This document shows, piece after piece, positions 18,273 to 23,685 of a DNA stretch of 23,685 nucleotides (position 1 is its first letter; each line of letters starts with the position of its first letter). The DNA comes from Verrucomicrobiota bacterium (GTDB lineage: Bacteria; Verrucomicrobiota; Verrucomicrobiia; Opitutales; Oceanipulchritudinaceae). The position numbers were made by a program, and so were the translations under genes. The stretch lies in NCBI GenBank assembly GCA_009908535.1, contig JAAAOD010000261.1, positions 1 through 23,685 of the forward strand. The letters run 5' to 3'. Under the pieces are notes generated by a model. The model searched no databases, was not told the DNA's origin, and saw only the letters and a program-made list of their open reading frames with translations.

Positions 18273-18977
18273 ATGAGCGAAGAAGAAAAAAACACCCCGG
18301 AAGAGAAAACTCCGCAGGAAACGGAGGCTCCTGAAATCCAGGTGCCCTCCTCCACCGAGGAAGGCAGCGGGGACATCGTCGCATCGAAACCGGAAAAGGG
18401 GGAGCGGCAGAGTGCGGTCATCGGCAAGATCGACCGGCCCACCGCGACGCCCCGTAAATCCGCGCGCAAGTCCGCCCGCCGCGGCCGCGACCGCCAGCGC
18501 CAGCAGCAGGAAGAGGAGGACAGCGGTCTTTTTGAAAAGGTCGTCCACATCAACCGCTGTGCCAAGGTAGTTGCCGGCGGCCGGCGCTTCAGTTTCGCCG
18601 CTCTCGTCGTCGTGGGGGATCGCGAGGGGAAGGTGGGCGTCGGGTACGGCAAGGCCAAGGAAGTTCCCGAATGCATCCGTAAGGGAACGGAGCAGGCGCG
18701 GAAGAACATGCGGCCGGTGGCCTTGCGCAACAACACCATTCCGCATGAGGTGCGGGGCGATCACGACGGGGGCCGTGTCCTCCTGCGCCCCGCCGTTCCC
18801 GGTACGGGCGTCATCGCCGGTGGCGGCGTCCGCGCTGTCCTTGAGGGAGCCGGGGTGAAGGACGTTCTCACCAAAAGTCTGCGGTCCAACAATCCGGGAG
18901 CCATGGTCTTCGCCACCCTCGACGCGCTCAAAAAGCTCCGTTCCGCTGAAATGATCAAGCGGCTGCGCCAGGCCTGA
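18273..18977 (+). CDS. rpsE: 30S ribosomal protein S5 with acidic N-terminal extension (uS5)
   Basis: S5 contacts S4 and S8 and takes part in decoding fidelity and mRNA entry. The conserved part begins near GLFEKVVHINR; N94 corresponds to E. coli N19. The protein therefore has about 75 extra residues (234 in total against 167). The extension starts MSEEEK, is rich in Glu, Pro and Thr for about 50 residues, then turns basic (KSARKSARRGRDRQRQQQ) before the double-stranded RNA-binding domain. No internal Met offers a shorter start, and AAGGA precedes the ATG. The first 17 bases are identical to the start of rpsK. Core function is certain; the role of the tail is unknown. Confidence 0.96.
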   Translation: MSEEEKNTPEEKTPQETEAPEIQVPSSTEEGSGDIVASKPEKGERQSAVIGKIDRPTATPRKSARKSARRGRDRQRQQQEEEDSGLFEKVVHINRCAKVVAGGRRFSFAALVVVGDREGKVGVGYGKAKEVPECIRKGTEQARKNMRPVALRNNTIPHEVRGDHDGGRVLLRPAVPGTGVIAGGGVRAVLEGAGVKDVLTKSLRSNNPGAMVFATLDALKKLRSAEMIKRLRQA

Positions 18978-19022
18978 AACCGGTCTGCCGCCCCGCATCG
19001 CCGAAACACAAGGAAATCCATC

Positions 19023-19502
19023 ATGAGGTTACACGAACTGATCAAGACGCCCGGCCGCAAAAGCCGCAAACGTATCGGGCGGGGCGAAGGGTCCGGCCGG
19101 GGCAAGACGTCCGGGCGCGGCCACAAAGGGCAACGCTCCCGCAGCGGATTCAGTCTCCGGCCCGGTTTCGAATCCGGCCATGTTCCCCTTTACCGGAAGC
19201 TGCCGAAGCGCGGCTTCAACAATGACCGCTTCCGGACCACCTATGCCGTCGTCAATGTCGGGGACCTGCAGCGGGTCGACGGCGACACCGTCGATGCCGA
19301 ATCCCTGAAGAGGGCGCGTCTCATCCGGAAGGATGCCGAGCGGGTCAAGGTCCTTGGCGACGGCGAAATCGAAAAGGCGCTCCACGTCAACGTGGATCGC
19401 GTCTCCGGCAGCGCCCGGGAGAAGATTGAAAAGGCCGGGGGGACAGTCACCGTTCCCGCGACTGGCGGGAAGGGCGCTGCTCCCGAAAAGGACGCCTCCT
19501 GA
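19023..19502 (+). CDS. rplO: 50S ribosomal protein L15 (uL15)
   Basis: L15 is 159 residues, a late-assembly 50S protein. The glycine- and arginine-rich N-terminus (KRIGRGEGSGRGKTSGRGHK), GFESGHVPLYRKLPKRGFNN and the C-terminal EKIEKAGGTVTVPATGG are typical; the very C-terminus is somewhat extended and lysine-rich. AAGGA precedes the ATG. The 45-base gap from rpsE has no room for rpmD (L30), which lies here in E. coli. Confidence 0.97.
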   Translation: MRLHELIKTPGRKSRKRIGRGEGSGRGKTSGRGHKGQRSRSGFSLRPGFESGHVPLYRKLPKRGFNNDRFRTTYAVVNVGDLQRVDGDTVDAESLKRARLIRKDAERVKVLGDGEIEKALHVNVDRVSGSAREKIEKAGGTVTVPATGGKGAAPEKDAS

Positions 19503-19578
19503 TGAACCGGCTGCCTTGGCAGGGAACCGCCTTCGCTAACTCCCGTCTCCCGCTTCCGGACCGCCGCACGACAGCACC

Positions 19579-21081
19579 ATGATTTCCGCCTTTGTCAACG
19601 TCTTCAAAATTCCCGAACTCCGGGACAAGATCTTCTTCACGCTGTTTCTGCTCTTCATCGCGCGCGTGGGTGCCAACATTCCCTTACCGGGAATCGATCC
19701 GATGCCGCTGCAGGAGTTCTTTGACGACCAGAGCCGCGCGGGTGGGGGCGGTCTGCTGGGCCTCTACAACATGTTCACCGGGGGCGCCCTGTTGCGCGGC
19801 GCGATTTTCGCCCTCGGCATCATGCCCTACATCAGCGCCTCCATTGTTTTCCAGCTGTTGACGGCCGCGGTTCCCAGCCTGGCCCGCCTGCAGCAGGAAG
19901 GCGAGGTCGGCCGCCAGAAGATCACCCAGTATACACGCTATGCGACCCTCCTGATCTGCCTTGTCCAGTCGGTCCTGCTCGTCCTGACCCTCTCCAATCC
20001 GACGCAGATCTTTCCCGAGTATGATATCAGCCGCTACGGAGACATCATCCTCGTGAGCCAGGGCTGGTTCATGCTCACTTCGGTGATCTTCCTTACCAGC
20101 GGCACCATCCTGCTTATGTGGCTCGGGGAGCAGATCACCAACCGCGGAATCGGCAACGGGATTTCCATTCTCATCACGGTGGGCATTCTCGCCGACCTGC
20201 CCGCGGCCATTGTCCTCACTTTCCAGCTCTTCACCGCTCCGGTCGGGGAGACCGCCCAGCTCGGTCTCGGAGAGGGGATCCTCATGCTCCTCTTCCTCTT
20301 CCTGGTCATCGCCGGCGTGGTCATGGTCACCCAGGCGGTGCGGAAGATTCCCGTCCAATACGCCAAGCGGGTTGTCGGTCGCAAGGTCTTCGGGGGCCAG
20401 AGCAGTTACCTCCCGCTGAAGGTGAATTACTCCGGCGTCATGCCGATTATCTTCGCCTCTGCGATCATGATGTTTTTCACCACCGTCTTCCAGCAGCTCG
20501 GCGGGGTCGTGAATGCGAACTGGCTCCGCGATGCGGGCACTTTCTTCCAGCAAGGTCAGCTCACCTACTACCTCGTCTTCGGTCTCATGATTTTCGCCTT
20601 CAGTTATTTCTGGGTGTCGGTCATGTTCAAGCCGGTGCAGATCGCTGATGACCTCAAAAAGTACGGTGGGTACGTCCCGGGGGTCCGTCCAGGCGAGCCC
20701 ACGGCCCGCTACCTCGATTTCACGATGACCCGCCTCACCCTCGCCGGGGCCGCCTTCCTTACTCTCATCGCTGTCCTGCCGGACGGGGTTCTCTTCAGCA
20801 CCGGGGTTCCCTACCAGGCCGCCCAGTTCTTCGGGGGGACCGGTTTGCTCATCATCGTGGGCGTGCTCCTCGACTTTCTTCGCCAGGTGGAGACCTACCT
20901 GCTCCAGCGCCACTACGACGGCTTCCTCAAGAAAGGGCGCATTCGCGGCCGTAGCCAGGGAAGGACCCGCCAGTTGGTCGATACCTCCGGACTCCAGGAA
21001 GGCAAGACCCTCTGGCGGTGGCTCCTCGTGATGGTCGTCTCCGGCCTCGTCGCCTGGGGCCTCAACGCCGCCTTGTTCTAA
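19579..21081 (+). CDS. secY: Protein translocase channel SecY, C-terminally extended
   Basis: SecY is the inner-membrane channel of the Sec translocon, working with SecE, SecG, SecA and the ribosome. It is 500 residues against 443 in E. coli. Ten hydrophobic segments are placed by eye at about 17-34, 74-95, 120-140, 160-182, 193-219, 232-252, 285-305, 329-350, 383-402 and 419-437. Signature stretches are LGIMPYISASIVFQLL, ITNRGIGNGISI and KYGGYVPGVRPG. After the usual cytosolic end (YDGFLKKGRIRGRS) come about 40 more residues, including a further hydrophobic segment at about 478-498 (WRWLLVMVVSGLVAWGL). No Shine-Dalgarno sequence is seen before the ATG. It follows rplO by 76 bases. Confidence 0.97.
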   Translation: MISAFVNVFKIPELRDKIFFTLFLLFIARVGANIPLPGIDPMPLQEFFDDQSRAGGGGLLGLYNMFTGGALLRGAIFALGIMPYISASIVFQLLTAAVPSLARLQQEGEVGRQKITQYTRYATLLICLVQSVLLVLTLSNPTQIFPEYDISRYGDIILVSQGWFMLTSVIFLTSGTILLMWLGEQITNRGIGNGISILITVGILADLPAAIVLTFQLFTAPVGETAQLGLGEGILMLLFLFLVIAGVVMVTQAVRKIPVQYAKRVVGRKVFGGQSSYLPLKVNYSGVMPIIFASAIMMFFTTVFQQLGGVVNANWLRDAGTFFQQGQLTYYLVFGLMIFAFSYFWVSVMFKPVQIADDLKKYGGYVPGVRPGEPTARYLDFTMTRLTLAGAAFLTLIAVLPDGVLFSTGVPYQAAQFFGGTGLLIIVGVLLDFLRQVETYLLQRHYDGFLKKGRIRGRSQGRTRQLVDTSGLQEGKTLWRWLLVMVVSGLVAWGLNAALF

Positions 21082-21133
21082 TGGTGCGGACACGGCCCAT
21101 TTTTTCTCGTTCTTTCTCACAGCGCAAACGCCT

Positions 21134-21151
21134 CCCGGTCCACGGACCGGG
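21134..21151 (+). repeat. Hairpin in the secY-map gap
   Basis: A perfect inverted repeat CCCGGTC (21134-21140) / GACCGGG (21145-21151) encloses the tetraloop CACG. It is followed by ACTCTCTCCCCC, not a T tract, so it does not look like an intrinsic terminator. It lies midway in the 103-base gap between secY and map and may modulate map translation or protect an RNA end. No clear promoter was seen in the gap. Confidence 0.45.
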
Positions 21152-21184
21152 ACTCTCTCCCCCAGTGGAGTGCGGTACGATCCG

Positions 21185-21958
21185 ATGATCCCCGTTAAAT
21201 CCGCCACGGAAATTGCCACCATGCGCAAGGCCTGCCGCATCGCCGCGACCGTCCTTGACCGGCTTTGCCGTTGCGTTGCTCCTGGCGTCAACACCTACGA
21301 CCTCGACCAGGAAGGCAAACGCCTTCTCGCCGAATGCGGCGGCCGCAGCGCCTGCTACGGTTACCGGGCCGGGGCCAAGGTCTTCCCCGCCTACACCTGC
21401 CTGTCCGTCAATGAGGAGATCGTTCACGGGATCGGCCAGCTGCAGCGTGTCCTCAGGGAAGGTGATATTATCACGGTTGATGTCTGTGTGGAAGTTGACG
21501 GGTTCATCGGCGACAACGCCCGCACCGTCCCGGTGGGCGCGATTCCTGAATCGACCGCCAAACTTCTCCGGGCCACTGAAACCGCCCTCTACGCCGGGAT
21601 CGAGCAGGCCCGCTCCCGCCATCGCGTCGGTTTTATTTCCCACGCCGTGGAACAGGCTGTCCGCCCCTACGGATTCGGCATCATCCGCGATTTCGTCGGG
21701 CACGGAGTGGGGCGGACCATGCATGAAGCACCGCAAATCCCCAACTTCGGACCGAGAAACCGGGGGGACCGGCTTCGTCCCGGCATGACCCTCGCCATCG
21801 AACCAATGATTTCCGTCGGCCCGCCCCGCGTCGAAATGGCCGAAGACGGGTGGACCGCCCTGACCGCCGATCGCCAGCCCTCCGCCCACTTCGAACATAC
21901 CGTTCTGGTCACCGACGACGAACCAGAAATTCTGACCCTTGCGGAGCGCGCCACTTGA
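21185..21958 (+). CDS. map: Methionine aminopeptidase, type I
   Basis: This is a 257-residue cytosolic metalloprotease that removes the initiator Met from nascent proteins. The five metal ligands and catalytic His are all visible: H81, D99, D110, H173, E206 and E237. Each is offset by exactly two from E. coli H79, D97, D108, H171, E204 and E235. I chose ATG 21185 because the family starts MIP/MI-K close to this point. An in-frame GTG at 21170 would add five residues, and a GGAG ends at 21170, so the start is not settled. No N-terminal zinc-finger extension is present. It follows secY, as in many bacteria; adk is absent between them. Confidence 0.95.
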   Translation: MIPVKSATEIATMRKACRIAATVLDRLCRCVAPGVNTYDLDQEGKRLLAECGGRSACYGYRAGAKVFPAYTCLSVNEEIVHGIGQLQRVLREGDIITVDVCVEVDGFIGDNARTVPVGAIPESTAKLLRATETALYAGIEQARSRHRVGFISHAVEQAVRPYGFGIIRDFVGHGVGRTMHEAPQIPNFGPRNRGDRLRPGMTLAIEPMISVGPPRVEMAEDGWTALTADRQPSAHFEHTVLVTDDEPEILTLAERAT

Positions 21959-21982
21959 GCTTACATCTTCTTTCGGAAAGAC

Positions 21983-22011
21983 TTGACAAGCCTTTCCCGT
22001 TTTCCTTGCGT
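21983..22011 (+). promoter_or_regulatory. Candidate promoter of the rpsM operon
   Basis: A perfect -35 consensus TTGACA (21983-21988) lies 25 bases after the map stop. The matching -10 position, 17 bases on, reads TTGCGT and is poor. An alternative -10, TATTAT (22066-22071), has no good -35. The TTGACA is preceded by AC, and similar (C/G)TTG(A/C)C boxes precede rpsL and rplC, which supports a common promoter type. Tentative. Confidence 0.4.
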
Positions 22012-22020
22012 CCTCTCTTT

Positions 22021-22059
22021 TTCCACCAGCCGGGTGAAGCGCCCGGAGGTCGGGTGGAA
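22021..22059 (+). promoter_or_regulatory. Nested-hairpin leader before rpsM
   Basis: An outer 7-bp stem, TTCCACC (22021-22027) / GGTGGAA (22053-22059), encloses an inner stem, CCGGG (22030-22034) / CCCGG (22042-22046). There is a 2-base bulge on one side and 6 bases (AGGTCG) on the other. An AU-rich 31-base stretch without a Shine-Dalgarno sequence then leads to the rpsM ATG. In E. coli the same operon start carries an S4-binding pseudoknot leader. The position suggests similar autoregulation, but the sequence was not recognised as a known leader family. The rest of 21959-22090 holds no gene; infA and rpmJ are not there. Confidence 0.55.
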
Positions 22060-22090
22060 CTGTCTTATTATCAAGTAAATCTGTAAATTT

Positions 22091-22462
22091 ATGCCTCGTT
22101 TATTGGGTGTTGAAATTCCCGGGAACAAAAAGATTCCCTACGCTTTGCGTTATATTTACGGGATTGGACCGACCCTTGCCGATCGCCTCGTCAAGGATGC
22201 GGATCTTGATCCCGACATGCGCGCGCACGAGCTGAACGAAAACCAGCTCAACAAGATTTCCGAAGCGATCGTCCAGGAGGAGATCCTTGTCGAGGGTGAT
22301 CTGCGGCGGTCTCTGACCGCGGATCTCAAGCGCCTGCAGGCCATCCATTCCTACCGCGGGATTCGGCACCGGCGGGGCCTCCCCGTGCGGGGACAGCGTA
22401 CCCAATGCAACTCCCGTACCCGGAAAGGCCGTCGGAAGACGGTTGGGAGCATGAAGAAATAA
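22091..22462 (+). CDS. rpsM: 30S ribosomal protein S13 (uS13)
   Basis: S13 is 123 residues, a head protein that forms intersubunit bridges with L5 and contacts P-site tRNA through its basic tail. MPRLLGVEIPGNKKIPYALR, YIYGIGPTLADRL, DLKRLQAIHSYRGIRHRRGL and PVRGQRTQCNSRTRKG are diagnostic. It opens the alpha-type operon. Its ATG is preceded by AAGTAAATCTGTAAATTT, AU-rich and without a Shine-Dalgarno sequence, just after a nested hairpin. Confidence 0.98.
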   Translation: MPRLLGVEIPGNKKIPYALRYIYGIGPTLADRLVKDADLDPDMRAHELNENQLNKISEAIVQEEILVEGDLRRSLTADLKRLQAIHSYRGIRHRRGLPVRGQRTQCNSRTRKGRRKTVGSMKK

Positions 22463-22477
22463 CATTGATCGGGAAAC

Positions 22478-23050
22478 ATGATGAGCGAAGAAGAAAAGAA
22501 AGAAGCCGTTAACCCGACCGGGGCGCCCGCCGCAGAAGCAGCGCCGGCGAAGGAAAAGGCCGCGGAAGCGCCCCCTCCCGAAAAGGCCGGGGAGACCGCC
22601 GCGGAAGAGGAGGGAAAGGAAGAAAAAGCGGGTGCGCCCTCCGCCGCCGATCTCCTCAAGACCGAGGTCGACCTCAATGTCCGCAAGGCCAAGGGAAGCA
22701 AAAATGTAACCAGCGGGACGGTGACGATTCTTGCCACCTTCAACAATACCAAGGTGACCTTTTCCGATCCGAAGGGAAATGTCATCTCCTGGTCCAGCGC
22801 GGGCAAAATGAACTTTCGTGGCTCGCGGAAAAGCACGGCCTATGCCGCCCAGGTCGTCACCCAGGACGCCGGCAAGGTCGCTCTCTCGCACGGCATGAGG
22901 GAGGTGGGCATCCGCGTGAAAGGACCCGGCATGGGGCGGGATTCCGCCATCCGCGCCATCCAGTCCCTCGGAATGACGGTGACCTCCATCGTCGATATCA
23001 CCCCTGTTCCCCATAACGGCTGCCGCCCCAAGAAGCGGCGCCGTGTGTGA
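22478..23050 (+). CDS. rpsK: 30S ribosomal protein S11 with acidic N-terminal extension (uS11)
   Basis: S11 sits on the 30S platform near the mRNA exit and the 16S 3' end. The core starts near NVTSGTVTILATFNNTKVTF; N89 matches E. coli N28. The protein therefore has about 60 extra residues (190 against 129). The extension starts MMSEEEKKEAV, is Ala/Glu/Lys/Pro-rich and strongly charged, and ends with the basic VRKAKGSKN. The core is canonical (GSRKSTAYAAQV, VKGPGMGRDSAIRA, TPVPHNGCRPKKRRRV). Two ATGs lie in tandem (22478, 22481); the second gives MSEEEK exactly as in rpsE. Only a weak GGGAAA precedes them. The core identity is certain; the tail has no known role. Confidence 0.96.
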   Translation: MMSEEEKKEAVNPTGAPAAEAAPAKEKAAEAPPPEKAGETAAEEEGKEEKAGAPSAADLLKTEVDLNVRKAKGSKNVTSGTVTILATFNNTKVTFSDPKGNVISWSSAGKMNFRGSRKSTAYAAQVVTQDAGKVALSHGMREVGIRVKGPGMGRDSAIRAIQSLGMTVTSIVDITPVPHNGCRPKKRRRV

Positions 23051-23097
23051 CGCGGTCGATCCTCCGCGCTCAACAACAAATTCAACCGCACAATTTC

Positions 23098-23685
23098 ATG
23101 GCACGTTACACTGGCCCGACCACCCGCATCAACCGCCGCTTTGGCATGTCCATTTTCCCGCCGAACAAGGCGCAGGACCGCAAGCCGCACCCTCCCGGAC
23201 AGCATGGGCCGCGTCTGCGGCGTAAGCCCTCCGATTACTCCTTCGGCCTGAATGAAAAACAGAAGCTGCGCTATCTCTACGGCCTGACCGAGAAGCAGTT
23301 CCGCCGCACCTTTCAGCGCGCCAAAAGCAAGCGCGGGGTGACCGGGGAAATTTTCCTCCAGATGCTGGAGACGCGGCTCGATTCCGTCATCTACAGCACC
23401 GGCTTCGCCAAGACCCGCCGCCAGGCGCGGCAGTTTGTTACCCACGGACATGTGAAGGTCAACGGGCGCAAGGTGGATATTCCCAGCTTCTCCGTCTCCG
23501 CCGGGGATTCCATCGAGGTCAAGGAAAGCACCTCCAGTCGCCAGCTCGCGACGCGTTCCCTCGAGGACACCCGCATCCGCAATGTTCCGCTGTGGATCAC
23601 ACGCAACGAGGATGCCCTCACCGCGACGGTGAACCGGGAACCGGCCGCCGACGACATCGAAACCGGCATCAATGTGCAGCTTGTC
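23098..23685 (+). CDS. rpsD: 30S ribosomal protein S4, 3'-truncated by window edge (uS4)
   Basis: This reading frame is open from ATG 23098 to the last base (196 codons), with no stop, so a few C-terminal residues lie outside. S4 is a primary 16S assembly protein, part of the mRNA-entry helicase, and in E. coli the repressor of the alpha operon. MARYTGPTTRINRRFGMS, the GLNEKQKLRYLYGLTEKQFR segment and the S4 RNA-binding domain from M89 (MLETRLDSV, FAKTRRQARQFVTHGHVKVN) identify it. It has no cysteines, so it is the zinc-free form. No Shine-Dalgarno sequence precedes it; the leader is A/C-rich. rpoA and rplQ would be expected next. Confidence 0.97.
   Translation, partial: MARYTGPTTRINRRFGMSIFPPNKAQDRKPHPPGQHGPRLRRKPSDYSFGLNEKQKLRYLYGLTEKQFRRTFQRAKSKRGVTGEIFLQMLETRLDSVIYSTGFAKTRRQARQFVTHGHVKVNGRKVDIPSFSVSAGDSIEVKESTSSRQLATRSLEDTRIRNVPLWITRNEDALTATVNREPAADDIETGINVQLV

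Noticed and set aside
19684..21294. A 536-codon open frame on the - strand opposite secY.
   Set aside because: Shadow frame; its composition (Glu/Asp/His-rich) is the complement of hydrophobic SecY codons, not a real protein.
21959..22090. infA or rpmJ hidden in the map-rpsM gap.
   Set aside because: The gap is 132 bases, too short for infA, and no frame resembles L36 with its cysteine/histidine zinc motif.

Overview
The window is a continuous block of housekeeping genes for transcription, translation and protein export, all on the + strand. It appears to come from a moderately GC-rich bacterium of the PVC superphylum. Verrucomicrobiota, perhaps near Opitutia, is my best guess; it rests on protein character and gene order and no search could be run. 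The main pointers are: rpsJ (S10) sits directly after fusA, as in Chlamydia, instead of heading the S10 operon; tuf is absent after fusA; and rpmD (L30) is absent between rpsE and rplO. infA and rpmJ are also absent between map and rpsM.

Layout. 1-6744 holds the 3' two thirds of rpoB and a complete rpoC. The unit closes with a strong intrinsic terminator at 6771-6811. 6840-10334 is a str-type unit (rpsL, rpsG, fusA, rpsJ) with its own candidate promoter. A structured leader without a gene (10335-10530) follows and contains a terminator-like hairpin with a T8 tract. 10531-19502 is the merged S10-spc cluster: rplC, rplD, rplW, rplB, rpsS, rplV, rpsC, rplP, rpmC, rpsQ, rplN, rplX, rplE, rpsN, rpsH, rplF, rplR, rpsE, rplO. 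secY and map follow (19579-21958). A second structured leader (21959-22090) precedes the alpha-type operon rpsM, rpsK, rpsD; rpsD runs off the end of the window. No stretch over 300 bases lacks a gene. I saw no tRNA, rRNA, CRISPR array, insertion sequence or phage gene.

The genes supply the RNA polymerase beta and beta' subunits, ribosomal proteins of both subunits, elongation factor G, the SecY channel and methionine aminopeptidase, so the region couples transcription, translation, export and N-terminal processing. I found no new multi-gene system. The points worth a second look are variations on conserved machinery: a beta' subunit lacking all four cysteines of the second zinc site; matching acidic N-terminal tails on S5 and S11 that share a 17-nt coding start; a SecY with an apparent eleventh membrane segment; a putative attenuator displaced to the front of rplC because rpsJ has moved; a nested-hairpin leader before rpsM; and an uneven distribution of Shine-Dalgarno sequences along the block.
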